In this document: positions 24,970-33,106 of the stretch, piece after piece
Numbering within the stretch: position 1 is the first letter of the stretch
Layout of the letters: every line of letters starts with the position of its first letter
Source: Methylobacterium isbiliense
GTDB taxonomy: Bacteria; Pseudomonadota; Alphaproteobacteria; Rhizobiales; Beijerinckiaceae
Direction of reading: 5' to 3'
Length of the DNA stretch: 64,000 nucleotides
Assembly (NCBI RefSeq): GCF_022179325.1
Contig: NZ_BPQQ01000040.1
Location: forward strand, 62,001 to 126,000
Notes under the pieces: model-generated
What the model was told of the DNA's origin: nothing
Databases searched by the model: none
What the model saw: only the letters and a program-made list of their open reading frames with translations
Translations under genes and position numbers: made by a program

Positions 24970-26108
24970 GGCCGCGGCCCGTCCTGCACGAGGTCCGCCA
25001 CTGCCGCGGCGGCCTTCAGCCCGGTTCCGGTGACGATCACCACGGTGGTCTCGCCGGCCCGGATGGCGCCGACGCCCGCCAGCCTGTCGAGGGCCGCCGC
25101 CGCGCTGGCGCAGGTGGGCTCGACGAACAGGCCCTGCCGCGCGAGCCGCCGCAGGGCACCGGCGATCTCGTCCTCGGTCAGCGCGACGGTGCCGCCGCTG
25201 CTCTCGCGCAGCGCCCCGATGATCTCGCGCAGCCGCAGCGGGCGCCGGATGGCCGTGCCCTCCGCGAGGGTCGGCGCGACCGGCCGCGGCACGGGCGTGT
25301 CGACGCCGGCCCGGAAGCTCGCGTCGATGGGCGAGCAGGCGAGCGGCTGGGCCGCGAACAGCCGCGGCAGCCGCGCGATCTGGCCCGCCCGCAGCAATTC
25401 CCGGAAGCCGAAGGCGCAGCCGAGCAGGCTGCTCCCCGCGCCGACCGGCATGACGACGTTGTCCGGCGCCGCGAAGCCGAGATCCTCCCAGATCTCGTAG
25501 GCGAGGGACTTGGTGCCTTCGAGGAAGAAGGCCTGCCAGTTGTGGCTGGCGTAGAAGGTGCGGTCCGCCTGCCGGATCGCCTCGGCCTCCGATTCCTCCC
25601 GCGGCCCCTCGACCAGCTGCACCGCGGCCCCGTAGGCGCGGACCTGGGCGATCTTGGCCGGCGAGGTCGAGGCGGGCGCCAGGATCTTCACGCCGAGGCC
25701 GCCCGCGGCCCCGTAGCCGGCGACCGAGGAGCCGCCGTTGCCCGAACTGTCCTCCAGCACCGCGTCGATGCCGTGCTGCCGGAGATAGGACAGCATCACC
25801 GAGGTGCCGCGGTCCTTGAAGCTGCCGGTCGGATTGAACCATTCGAGCTTGAAGACCGGCCGCAGGTCGCCCCAGGGCCGCTCGACCGCGGGCGTGCAGC
25901 CCTCGCCCAGGCTGATCGGATCGGCGATGGCGACGGGCAGCGCCGCCCGGTAGCGCCATAGCGACCGCGTCCCGCGCTCGATCTCGTCCCGCGACAGGCC
26001 CCGCCCCGGGGTGACGAGCAGCGGGCGGCCCTCGTCCGAGCACCAGCGCGGGCGGTCGAGTGGGTAGAGCGTGCCGCTCGCGGGGTCGACGTAGTGCGCC
26101 TCGGACAT
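24966..26108 (-). CDS. Threonine synthase-like PLP-dependent enzyme
   Basis: A 380-residue fold type II PLP enzyme of the threonine synthase group. The PLP lysine is in FNPTGSFKDRGTS (Lys98); the phosphate-binding loop appears in LEDSSGNGGSSVAGYGAA, and PVGAGSSLLGCAFG and IVTGTGLKAAAAV fit. Unlike true threonine synthase it is encoded with a YheO-type regulator, away from other threonine genes; related proteins include threonate-, cysteate- or ammonia-lyase-type enzymes. The substrate is unknown. Of two adjacent ATGs (26111, 26108) I chose the second for better spacing to GGAGG. Confidence 0.85.
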   Translation of the reverse strand: MSEAHYVDPASGTLYPLDRPRWCSDEGRPLLVTPGRGLSRDEIERGTRSLWRYRAALPVAIADPISLGEGCTPAVERPWGDLRPVFKLEWFNPTGSFKDRGTSVMLSYLRQHGIDAVLEDSSGNGGSSVAGYGAAGGLGVKILAPASTSPAKIAQVRAYGAAVQLVEGPREESEAEAIRQADRTFYASHNWQAFFLEGTKSLAYEIWEDLGFAAPDNVVMPVGAGSSLLGCAFGFRELLRAGQIARLPRLFAAQPLACSPIDASFRAGVDTPVPRPVAPTLAEGTAIRRPLRLREIIGALRESSGGTVALTEDEIAGALRRLARQGLFVEPTCASAAAALDRLAGVGAIRAGETTVVIVTGTGLKAAAAVADLVQDGPRP

Positions 26109-26191
26109 CATTCGGCCTCCCGCACGAGCACCGGCTCGCCTCGCGAGAAGACGAAATGTCTGAAGTCAGATTTTTTGTCCAGAGGCCGGGG

Positions 26192-27385
26192 CTACGTCGC
26201 CCGCCTGAGCGCCAGGGCCGCCAGCAGGGCGGCGCCCAGCAGCGTCACGGCGAGCGGCGTCGCCGAGGCGTCGTGCCAGGAGGCAACGACCAGGGTGAAC
26301 ACCGCCCCGAAGGCCATCTGCAGGAAGCCGTAGAGGCTCGATGCCGAGCCGGCCGCGTGCGGATCGACGTTCATCAGGCCCGCCACCGCGTTCGGCCCGA
26401 GCAGCCCCACGCCCACCGCGTAGAGGAGGAGCGGCGCGAGCAGGCTCGCCACGCTGAGCCAGCCAGACCGGTCGACGAGGAGCAGCAGCGCGGCGCCCGC
26501 GAGGCAGATCAGGTTGCCGGCCCGCGCCGCGCGCCGGATCGGGACCCGCCGGGCGAGCCGGGTCGCCAGCGACGCCCCCGCCACCATGCCGAGGACGACG
26601 AGCAGGCAATCGAAGCCGACCTCCTGCGCCGAGCGCCCGAGCCGGCCGACGAGCAGGAAGGGCGCGACCGCCAGGAATGCGTAGAGGCTGGTGCCCGCGC
26701 AGGCGCCCGCCACCGTGTAGGCGCGGAAGACCGGGTGGCGCAGCAGCCGCAGGTAGCCCGCCAGGATGGCGCCGAGGCCGGGCAGGGCCGTGGGGTGGCG
26801 GTTGGTCTCGGGCAGCGCGACGAGCACGAGGCCGGTGAGCAGGGCGACGATGCCGGCCAGCGCCACGAACACGGCCCGCCAGCCGAAGGCGTCGTTGAGG
26901 AGCCCGCCGATCGCCGGCGCGAGCGCGGGCGTCAGCGTCATGGCCATGGTCAGGATGGCGATCTTGCGCGCCGCATCCGTGCTGGTCGAGACGTCGCGCA
27001 CCATCGCGCGCCCGATCACCAGGGAGCCGCAGGCGCCGAGGGACTGCAGGATGCGCGCCGCCACCAGCACGTCGATGCGCTGGGCGGGAATCGCGAGCAG
27101 CAGGCCGAGCAAGTAGAGGCCCAGGCCCGTCAGCAGCACCGGACGGCGGCCGAACCGGTCGGAGAGCGGCCCGTAGACGAGCTGCCCGCCCGCCAGCCCG
27201 ACGAGGTAGAGGGTAATGGTGAGCTGCATCTCGGTCGGGCTGGTGCCGAGATCGACGGCGGCGGCCGCGAGCGCCGGCACGAAGATGTGCAGCGCCACGG
27301 TGCCGGTCATCGTGATGGCGACGAGCAGCCAGAGCGGGGCAGGGCGGGGCGGCGGGGGGCTCGGGAGGGGGGAGGGCGTCGTCAC
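26192..27385 (-). CDS. MFS transporter, Bcr/CflA drug-efflux type
   Basis: A 397-residue major facilitator with twelve predicted segments. The Bcr/CflA group is indicated by LHIFVPALAAAAVDLGTS near the first helix, QLTITLYLVGLAGGQLVYGP, the motif LSDRFGRRPVLL, and LQSLGACGSLVIGRAMVRD and LTPALAPAIGGLLND in helices four and five. It starts at a GTG with weak upstream signals. Such proteins export drugs or small metabolites. It has no linked regulator; the neighbour on the left (YheO/PLP) is in the same direction 84 bp away. Confidence 0.87.
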   Translation of the reverse strand: MTTPSPLPSPPPPRPAPLWLLVAITMTGTVALHIFVPALAAAAVDLGTSPTEMQLTITLYLVGLAGGQLVYGPLSDRFGRRPVLLTGLGLYLLGLLLAIPAQRIDVLVAARILQSLGACGSLVIGRAMVRDVSTSTDAARKIAILTMAMTLTPALAPAIGGLLNDAFGWRAVFVALAGIVALLTGLVLVALPETNRHPTALPGLGAILAGYLRLLRHPVFRAYTVAGACAGTSLYAFLAVAPFLLVGRLGRSAQEVGFDCLLVVLGMVAGASLATRLARRVPIRRAARAGNLICLAGAALLLLVDRSGWLSVASLLAPLLLYAVGVGLLGPNAVAGLMNVDPHAAGSASSLYGFLQMAFGAVFTLVVASWHDASATPLAVTLLGAALLAALALRRAT

Positions 27386-27431
27386 GAGATCCGTGGCGGA
27401 AGGGGGCGGAAGGGGCGCGGCAGGGGTGAGG

Positions 27432-27896
27432 TCACCAATAGGCGATGAGCCGGCCGGCCGCGATCGCCCCGAGCCAGCTCGCCAGGGACACGAGCCCGGC
27501 GGCGCGCAGGCGCGGACCGGCCGCCTCCGCGCGCCAGGCCGCCCGCCGGTGAAGGAGCGCGATGTTGACGAGGCCGACGCCGATCGCCGCGAATTTCGCG
27601 TAGAGGAGCGGGTTGGCGGCGTAGTCCACCGCCTGCACGGTGAGGAGCAGCGGCCCCGTCGCGAGGGCGAGCCCCAGCCCCGCCCCCGCCACCGGCACGA
27701 GCGGGCGGGCGAGCGCCTCCAGCGGCACGCCGCGCCACAGCCCGAGCAGGCGCAGGTCCAGCGCCGCGATCGCCCCGAACAGCAGCGCGATCCCGAGCAG
27801 GTGCGTCAGGTTGACGAGCGGGTAGAGCCACGCGCTCGCCCGCAGGGTCTGCGCCAGGGCGGTGGCCTGCAGCCACGCCGCCGCCTCGCCGATCAC
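27432..27896 (-). CDS. DUF6644-like small membrane protein
   Basis: A 154-residue protein with about four membrane helices (WLYPLVNLTHLLGIALLFGA, then LVPVAGAGLGLALATGPLLL, LLYAKFAAIGVGLVNIALL and a C-terminal helix). Its layout resembles the DUF6644 family, which accompanies DUF6152 proteins. The GTG at 27896 overlaps the stop of the DUF6152 gene (GTGA), so the two are translated together. Conserved His in helix 1 and Lys in helix 3 suggest a redox-type membrane protein, but the function is unknown. Confidence 0.7.
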   Translation of the reverse strand: MIGEAAAWLQATALAQTLRASAWLYPLVNLTHLLGIALLFGAIAALDLRLLGLWRGVPLEALARPLVPVAGAGLGLALATGPLLLTVQAVDYAANPLLYAKFAAIGVGLVNIALLHRRAAWRAEAAGPRLRAAGLVSLASWLGAIAAGRLIAYW

Positions 27897-28273
27897 AGCC
27901 GGTCGGGGTAGATGTCGAAGCTGCGCCCGGCCACGACCAGGCGCTCGGTCTTCATCTCGCGGCGGCCGGGGTCGAGGTGGCGGTGGCCGTAGGCCGTCAC
28001 CGCGGCGCCTGCCGGGACGAGATCCTCGGTGAGACCGGCGCGGCGCTGGTTCGACGGCGGTCCGAGCACCACGTCCCAGACGCCGTCCGCGGCCCGGACC
28101 TTGACGACGCCGTGCGGGTTGCCGAGCGTTGCCCCCTCGACGGTGCCCGTGAGCGAGAAGTCGTCGGTGCCGTAGCCGGACCAGCCGTGATGGGCCGCCG
28201 CCGCCGCGGGCAGGAGCGCGGTAAAGCCGAGCGCCGCGAGCGTCCGGCGCCGCGAGAGGATGCACGTGAGCAT
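27893..28273 (-). CDS. DUF6152 family secreted protein
   Basis: A 126-residue protein with an Arg-rich signal sequence (SRRRTLAALGFTALLPAAAAA, cut probably before HHGWSGYG). The HHGWSGYGTDDFSLTGTVEG start and GNPHGVVKVRAADGVWDVVLGP match the DUF6152 family, a small beta domain of unknown function with an N-terminal double histidine that could bind copper. Its stop overlaps the start of the DUF6644-like gene. The ATG at 28273 has GGGAGAG upstream. Confidence 0.75.
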   Translation of the reverse strand: MLTCILSRRRTLAALGFTALLPAAAAAHHGWSGYGTDDFSLTGTVEGATLGNPHGVVKVRAADGVWDVVLGPPSNQRRAGLTEDLVPAGAAVTAYGHRHLDPGRREMKTERLVVAGRSFDIYPDRL

Positions 28274-28297
28274 GGGACTCTCCCGATCCTGATGGGT

Positions 28298-28314
28298 CCC
28301 GGCCGAAGGCCGGG
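28298..28314 (-). terminator. Hairpin after the acyl-CoA dehydrogenase gene
   Basis: CCCGGCC, GAA, GGCCGGG. It lies between the acyl-CoA dehydrogenase stop (28354) and the DUF6152 start and could end the dehydrogenase transcript on the minus strand. No T-run is present. Confidence 0.35.
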
Positions 28315-28353
28315 TCCTCGGGACGATCTAGGGCGGCCGGCGCGGGCCGCCCG

Positions 28354-29484
28354 TCAGGCGGTGAGCGCGCGGCTGATGACGATGCGCTGCACGTCGCTCG
28401 TGCCCTCGTAGATCTGGCAGACGCGCACGTCGCGGTAGATCTGCTCGACCGGGTAGTCGGCGAGGTAGCCGTAGCCGCCGTGGACCTGGATCGCATCCGA
28501 GCAGACCTGCTCGGCCATCTCGGAGGCGAAGAGCTTGGCCATCGCCGCCTCCTTCAGGCAGGGCTGGCCGGCATCGCGCAGGCGCGCGGCGTTGAGGACG
28601 AGGAGGCGCGCCGCCTCGATCCGGGTCGCCATGTCGGCGAGCCGGAAGGCGACCGCCTGATGCGCGGTGAGTTTCTGCCCGAAGGTCTCGCGCTCGCCCG
28701 CATAGGCCAGCGCCGCCTCGAAGGCCGCCCGCGCCATGCCTACCGCCTGGGCGGCGATGCCGATGCGCCCGCCCTCCAGGTTCGAGAGCGCGATCCGCAG
28801 GCCCTCGCCCTCCTGGCCGAGCATCAGGTCGGGGGTGAGTTCCATCTCCTCGAACACGATCTGGGCGGTGTCCGAGCAGCGCTGGCCGAGCTTGTGCTCC
28901 AGGCGCGCCACGCCGTAGCCGGGCGTCGCCGTCGGCACGATGAAGGCCGAGATGCCCTTCTTGCCCGCCTGCGGGTCGGTGACCGCGAAGACGATCGCCA
29001 CGTCCGCGTTCTTCCCCGAGGTGATGAACTGCTTGGTGCCCGAGAGCACCCAGCGGTTGCCGACGCGGCGGGCGCGGGTCTTGAGGGCGGCGGCGTCCGA
29101 GCCGGCGCCGGGCTCGGTGAGGCAGAAGGCGCCGAGCATCTCGCCGCGGGCGAGGGGATCGAGGAAGCGCCGCTTCTGGTCGTCGCTGCCGAACTTCAGG
29201 ATCGGCATGCAGCCGACCGAGTTGTGCACGCTCATGATGGTCGAGACCGCCCCATCGCCGGCCGCCACCTCCTCGATGGCGAGCGCGTAGGCGACGTGGT
29301 CGGCGGCGGCGCCGCCATGCTCCTCGGGCACCAGCATGCCCATGAAGCCGAGCCGCCCCATCTCCCGGATCGCCTCGCGCGGGAAGGTGCCGGTGCGGTC
29401 CCACTCGGCCGAGAACGGCCTGAGGCGCGCCTGCGCGAAGCTCCGGGCGGTGTCGCGGATCAGGATCTGGTCGTCGGTCAGCAT
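28354..29484 (-). CDS. Acyl-CoA dehydrogenase (short/medium/branched-chain type)
   Basis: A 376-residue FAD-dependent acyl-CoA dehydrogenase, which makes the 2,3-double bond of acyl-CoAs and passes electrons to ETF. Landmarks are [19 protein letters not shown] (flavin contact), [31 protein letters not shown], the [20 protein letters not shown] signature and [12 protein letters not shown] with the catalytic base Glu360. Length and motifs match butyryl/isobutyryl-CoA dehydrogenases. It stands alone, bounded by a hairpin, and fits the window's acyl-CoA degradation theme. Confidence 0.92.
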   Translation of the reverse strand: MLTDDQILIRDTARSFAQARLRPFSAEWDRTGTFPREAIREMGRLGFMGMLVPEEHGGAAADHVAYALAIEEVAAGDGAVSTIMSVHNSVGCMPILKFGSDDQKRRFLDPLARGEMLGAFCLTEPGAGSDAAALKTRARRVGNRWVLSGTKQFITSGKNADVAIVFAVTDPQAGKKGISAFIVPTATPGYGVARLEHKLGQRCSDTAQIVFEEMELTPDLMLGQEGEGLRIALSNLEGGRIGIAAQAVGMARAAFEAALAYAGERETFGQKLTAHQAVAFRLADMATRIEAARLLVLNAARLRDAGQPCLKEAAMAKLFASEMAEQVCSDAIQVHGGYGYLADYPVEQIYRDVRVCQIYEGTSDVQRIVISRALTA

Positions 29485-29544
29485 CGGGCGCGTGTCTCCC
29501 CTGGGAGGCGGTGCGATCCGCCTCTCGCGAGCGTGTGCCGGATC

Positions 29545-29801
29545 CTACGCCAGGGTCGCCGTCCCGGGCGATGGGGATCGGGGCCGCACCGTGACCTCGA
29601 CCCGCAGCCGAGCCGGTCGAGGCAGCGCACCAAGCGATCGATCGAGAACCGGCCGGTGCGCCCGGTGACGATCGCCGAGACGTCCGGCTGCTTGAGCCCC
29701 AGCAGATCGGCGGCGGCCTGGGTGGGAAGGCGGCCGGCGATGATCCTGCGGATCCCGCGGGCGAGCTTGGCCTTCCTTGGCTCCTCTTCGGGAAACGGTT
29801 C
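29545..29801 (-). pseudogene. Frameshifted XRE-type antitoxin (HigA-like) remnant
   Basis: Reading minus from 29801: EPFPEEEPRKAKLARGIRRI, then an HTH (LPTQAAADLLGLKQPDVSAIVTG) and FSIDRLVRCLDRLG. This matches small XRE antitoxins whose end normally reads LGxDVEIVVRPR. Here the reading frame breaks after LDRLGC (about 29601-29604) and the expected ending VEVTVRPRSPSPGTATLA follows in another frame; one added base would restore it. No start codon is found in frame upstream and no toxin gene sits beside it. It directly follows the ATPase gene. The finding is read by eye; a sequencing error remains possible. Confidence 0.68.
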
Positions 29802-29803
29802 TC

Positions 29804-30985
29804 CTACTCGCGAGCGGGCATGGTGCGCCGCATGTAGGCATCGAACAAGGGGACGGTAAAGGCCGTTTCTCCATGCCTTGGAGAATAGATCATGCCCTTC
29901 TTGATCAGGTTGTTACGCGTCGGAGCGGCGCTGGTTGTTTTTTGTCCGGCCTGATTTGCGATGTCTCCGGATTTTTGGGTTCCGGGACCTAATTCTGCCA
30001 AAGCCCGCATGTATTTCTTCTCGGACGGATTGCATCGATCGAAGCGGACCTTGAAGAAATTCTCGTCGAGGGTTGCGAGGGCTTGCTCGGTGGCGGTCTC
30101 CACGTCCATCTTGGTGATGACGTTGCCGGATGCGGCGTTCCACGCATCGTGCCCCCATTGCTGCAGGAAATAGGGGTAGCGTTCGGTCAGCCTCAATATT
30201 TCCCTCAAGGCATCGTCGGTGACCATGGCTCCCTCCGTCCTGACGGGTTTGACGATGGCGTCGATGGCATCCTCGTCGGTCAAGGCTCCGATGCTCGGGT
30301 ATTTGAACAATTGCTCCGAGTAGGATTTGGACTCGCCGGCGAGGGCCAGGATCTGCGGAAGCCCGGCGCCGACGAGCGTCAAAGGTAAGTTTGTCTGTGA
30401 TATTCGATGTATGGACATGATCAGAGCGCTGAACTCTTTGACGCTCAGATATTGCAGTTCATCGATCAGGAGGACGACGGGGCGATTGGCCGCCTTCGCG
30501 GCTTCGGCGACCGCCAGAAACAGAGTTGGAAGATCGTGTTCGATATCGCCGCTATCGGCGGAGCCGGGCTCGGCATCCAGAGTCAGGCCGATGTCGAAGC
30601 CGCCTGCCGACACGCTCACTTTGGTGAAGAAGCTTTTCAGGACGCGCAGCCCGCGGCGCGCATGCTCTTTGGCGCTGTCGACATAACTCAATGACAGAAG
30701 TACCGACTTGAGCCCGGGGCCGATCGTCTCCGGCAGCGTTTTTCCTTCGTGAGCCTCTGCCAGATAAGCCTTGTACCCCTTGATCTCGGCGATCTCGCGC
30801 GCCTTGTTGAGTAGAACGGTTTTTCCGACGCCGCGTAGTCCGACCAGGATCGCGCTTTGCGTCGGCCTGCCGATCGCGATGCGTTGTAAGGCGATGTCGA
30901 TATCGGTGATGATGGACCTCCTGCCGGCCAGTTCCGGTGGCGGGGTTCCTGCACCTGGCGCGAACGGGTTGCGCACGGGGTCCAT
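29804..30985 (-). CDS. AAA-type ATP-binding protein (ORC/AAA_16-like), low GC
   Basis: A 393-residue ATPase: Walker A ILVGLRGVGKTVLL (residues 49-56), Walker B VVLLIDELQYL (Asp175/Glu176), a sensor-1-like LTLVGAGLPQ, and a C-terminal winged-helix-like part (RALAELGPGTQKSGDIANQA, NNLIKKGMIYSPRHGETAFTVPLFDAYMRR). This build is found in bacterial proteins of the ORC1/Cdc6-like group of unknown role, often in mobile or defence surroundings. Its base composition is clearly less GC-rich than neighbours (many A/T third bases), a sign of transfer. A nested inverted repeat sits directly before the start codon. Confidence 0.8.
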   Translation of the reverse strand: MDPVRNPFAPGAGTPPPELAGRRSIITDIDIALQRIAIGRPTQSAILVGLRGVGKTVLLNKAREIAEIKGYKAYLAEAHEGKTLPETIGPGLKSVLLSLSYVDSAKEHARRGLRVLKSFFTKVSVSAGGFDIGLTLDAEPGSADSGDIEHDLPTLFLAVAEAAKAANRPVVLLIDELQYLSVKEFSALIMSIHRISQTNLPLTLVGAGLPQILALAGESKSYSEQLFKYPSIGALTDEDAIDAIVKPVRTEGAMVTDDALREILRLTERYPYFLQQWGHDAWNAASGNVITKMDVETATEQALATLDENFFKVRFDRCNPSEKKYMRALAELGPGTQKSGDIANQAGQKTTSAAPTRNNLIKKGMIYSPRHGETAFTVPLFDAYMRRTMPARE

Positions 30986-30997
30986 GACGCTCTATTC

Positions 30998-31055
30998 CGA
31001 GTTTAGGTGTTTATAGCGAATTTCAGGCCAAAATCACTATAAACGCATAAACTCG
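30998..31055. repeat. 58-bp nested inverted repeat upstream of the ATPase gene
   Basis: CGAGTTTA (30998-31005), a 3-base gap, GTTTATAGCGA (31009-31019), a 14-base centre, TCACTATAAAC (31034-31044), a 3-base gap, TAAACTCG (31048-31055). Outer arms pair perfectly; the inner 11-base arms have one mismatch, and the gaps match in length. It ends 12 bp before the ATPase start codon, so it covers the promoter/ribosome site region. It may be a cooperative operator, or an end of a mobile element. Confidence 0.7.
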
Positions 31056-31142
31056 CTATGTGGAAGCCATTTCGGCATCAGCTGCCGCGGGTCGCGTGCC
31101 TGCATCCATGCGAATCGAGACACCTCGCGCCGCATATCCGGC

Positions 31143-31153
31143 TTGTCCGACAA
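31143..31153. promoter_or_regulatory. Candidate FadR/GntR operator 1
   Basis: TTGTCCGACAA fits TNGTNNNACNA, the known operator pattern of the FadR subfamily of GntR regulators. It lies 85 bp before the GntR gene, is symmetric around its central base, and has an identical second copy 45 bp downstream. Confidence 0.6.
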
Positions 31154-31187
31154 ACTATGGGTGCCTACTATCACCTTATTCTTGTGC

Positions 31188-31198
31188 TTGTCCGACAA
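31188..31198. promoter_or_regulatory. Candidate FadR/GntR operator 2
   Basis: Second copy of TTGTCCGACAA, extended to GCTTGTCCGACAAACT in both copies (bases 31141-31156 and 31186-31201). The centres are 45 bp apart, slightly over four helical turns. Position just upstream of the start of the GntR gene suggests autoregulation. Confidence 0.6.
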
Positions 31199-31237
31199 AC
31201 TCGCTAGCCGTAGGGGCAGGACGACCGGAGCAGGCCC

Positions 31238-32011
31238 GTGCTGGCTGCCGCAGAGGACCGTTTCGAGAGGGTCGAGGTCGCCTCCGCCTGCCACCTCGTG
31301 GCGGAGGCGATCGAGCGGGAGATCCTGTCCGGGCGGCTGCGCCCGGGGGACGGGGTCGGCACCGAGGCCGCGCTCTGCCGTCAGTTCGGGGTGAACCGCT
31401 CCACCGTCCGCGAGGCGATCCGGATGCTCGAACAGGGCGGGCTGGTGCAGCGCGGGGGCGACCGGCGCCTCTACGCCAGCCTGCCGCGCTACAGCGGCCT
31501 CTCCTCGCGGGTGAGCCGCGCGCTGATCCTGCACGAGGTCACCTTCCGCGAACTCTGGGCCACCGCGCGGGTGCTGGAGATCGCGGCGGCCGAGCAGGCG
31601 GCCGAGAACGCCGACGCCGCGGCGATCGACGCCCTTGAAGAGAACCAGGCCCGGGCCGAGCAGGCGCTCGACGATCCGGCCCGGCTCGCCGAACTCGACT
31701 CGCAGTTCCACTCGCTGATGAGCAAGGCCTCGCGCAACCGCGTGCTCGACCTCGCGCGTGAGCCCGCGGGGCTGCTGTTCTTCCCCACCACCGAGATGAT
31801 CTGCCGCCGCGTGCCCAAGGGGGCGGCCCGGATGGTGGCGGCCCACCGCCACCTCATCGAGGCGCTGAAGGCCCGCGACGCGGCGGCCGCCGCGCTCTGG
31901 ATGGCGCGTCACGTGGCCGACTGGCGCAAGGGCTTCGAGCGGGCCGGGCGCGACCTCGACGAGCCGGTCGAGCGCGTCTTCGCCCGCCACGCCCTGCGGG
32001 CGCCGTACTGA
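31238..32011 (+). CDS. GntR family regulator, FadR subfamily (FCD domain)
   Basis: A 257-residue regulator: N-terminal winged helix (HLVAEAIEREILSGRLRPGD, FGVNRSTVREAIRMLEQGGL, near residues 20-72) and an all-helical FCD ligand domain with the metal/ligand residues in DSQFHSLMSKAS and AAHRHLIEALKARD. It starts at a GTG at 31238, shortly after two operator-like sites. The second Liv importer cassette follows in the same direction after a strong terminator, so it probably controls that cassette as well as itself, with a carboxylic acid or CoA ester as ligand. Confidence 0.88.
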   Translation: MLAAAEDRFERVEVASACHLVAEAIEREILSGRLRPGDGVGTEAALCRQFGVNRSTVREAIRMLEQGGLVQRGGDRRLYASLPRYSGLSSRVSRALILHEVTFRELWATARVLEIAAAEQAAENADAAAIDALEENQARAEQALDDPARLAELDSQFHSLMSKASRNRVLDLAREPAGLLFFPTTEMICRRVPKGAARMVAAHRHLIEALKARDAAAAALWMARHVADWRKGFERAGRDLDEPVERVFARHALRAPY

Positions 32012-32013
32012 TG

Positions 32014-32049
32014 ACGACGGCCCGGGATGCCGAGGCATCGGGCCGTCGT
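32014..32049 (+). terminator. Strong hairpin after the GntR gene
   Basis: ACGACGGCCCG pairs with CGGGCCGTCGT and, after a 2-base bulge, ATGCC with GGCAT, loop GA. It starts 2 bases after the stop and is followed by TCCCTCTC. It separates the regulator transcript from the importer operon. Confidence 0.65.
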
Positions 32050-32104
32050 TCCCTCTCGACGTGTCGACACCGCGCCAGCGGCTTGGCGAGACGTCGGGAG
32101 CGGG

Positions 32105-32133
32105 ACCGGCGGTCATTTCCGGTGACCGCCGGT
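32105..32133. promoter_or_regulatory. Inverted repeat upstream of the second livG
   Basis: ACCGGCGGTCA, 7-base centre, TGACCGCCGGT: 11-base arms with no mismatch, 100 bp before the livG2 start. A GTGTCGACAC palindrome lies 35 bp earlier (32061-32070). Either could be an operator for the second importer operon; the first could also form an RNA hairpin in the leader. Confidence 0.5.
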
Positions 32134-32233
32134 ATGGGAGCCGATGCGCCGCCGTGAGGCGGCGCGAGACGACGAGGCCGCAGGCTCGAGATGCGGGGAG
32201 AACCGCGCCGGGGCGGCCGAGGGAGGAGCCGAG

Positions 32234-33106
32234 ATGGGACCACAGCCGGCCCCGCGCCCCGAGGACGCCCCCGCGGGTGCGCCGTCCGCCGCGGCGACGC
32301 CGAGCCTCGCGGTGGCGGGGCTGTCGCTGCGCTTCGGCGGCCTCAAGGTCCTCACCGGCGTCTCCTTCGACGTGGCGCCCGGCTCCATCACGGCGGTGAT
32401 CGGCCCGAACGGGGCCGGCAAGACCTCGCTGTTCAACTGCATCTCGGGCTTCTACCGGCCGCAGGAGGGGACGATCGCCTTCGAGGGCGAGGCGATCGGC
32501 CGGCTGCATCCGCCGGCCCGCGCCCGGCGCGGACTCGCCCGCACCTTCCAGAACATCGCGCTCTTCCGCGGCATGACCGTGCTCGACAACATCAAGCTCG
32601 GCCGCCACGTCCACATGCGCACCAACCTCCTCGACGCGCTCGTCTACTGGGGCCGGGCGCGCCGGGAGGAGATCGAGATCCGCGCCGAGATCGAGGAGCG
32701 GGTGATCGACTTCCTCGACCTCAACCACATCCGCCACCAGCCGGTCGCCTCCCTCGCCTACGGCTTGCGCAAGCGGGTCGAACTCGCCCGGGCGCTCGCG
32801 ATGCGCCCCCGCCTCCTGATGCTGGACGAGCCCGTGGCCGGCATGAACCGCGAGGAGACGGAGGACATGGCCCGCTTCATCCTCGACGTGAAGGAGGAAT
32901 GGGGCACCACCATCCTGATGGTCGAGCACGACATGGGGCTCGTCATGGACATCTCCGACCACGTCGTGGTGCTCAATTTCGGGCAGGTGATCGCGCGCGG
33001 GCGCCCCGCCGAGGTGACGCGCAACGAGGAGGTGATCCGGGCCTATCTCGGCGCGGGCGATGTCGGGGCGCTGCGCGCCCGCATCGAGGGGCGGGAGGCG
33101 GCCTGA
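32234..33106 (+). CDS. livG: Liv-type ABC importer ATP-binding protein, LivG paralogue 2
   Basis: A 290-residue ATPase, clearly a paralogue of the LivG at 7305: Walker A GPNGAGKTSLFN near 57-64, ARTFQNIALFRGMTVLDNI, LAYGLRKRVELARALAM and Walker B LLMLDEPVAGMN, then MVEHDMGLVMDISDHV. The ATG at 32234 has GGGAGGAG upstream; in-frame extension up to 32144 is unlikely. About 30 residues of Ala/Pro-rich leader precede the domain. The stop overlaps the livH2 start (TGATG). Confidence 0.9.
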   Translation: MGPQPAPRPEDAPAGAPSAAATPSLAVAGLSLRFGGLKVLTGVSFDVAPGSITAVIGPNGAGKTSLFNCISGFYRPQEGTIAFEGEAIGRLHPPARARRGLARTFQNIALFRGMTVLDNIKLGRHVHMRTNLLDALVYWGRARREEIEIRAEIEERVIDFLDLNHIRHQPVASLAYGLRKRVELARALAMRPRLLMLDEPVAGMNREETEDMARFILDVKEEWGTTILMVEHDMGLVMDISDHVVVLNFGQVIARGRPAEVTRNEEVIRAYLGAGDVGALRARIEGREAA

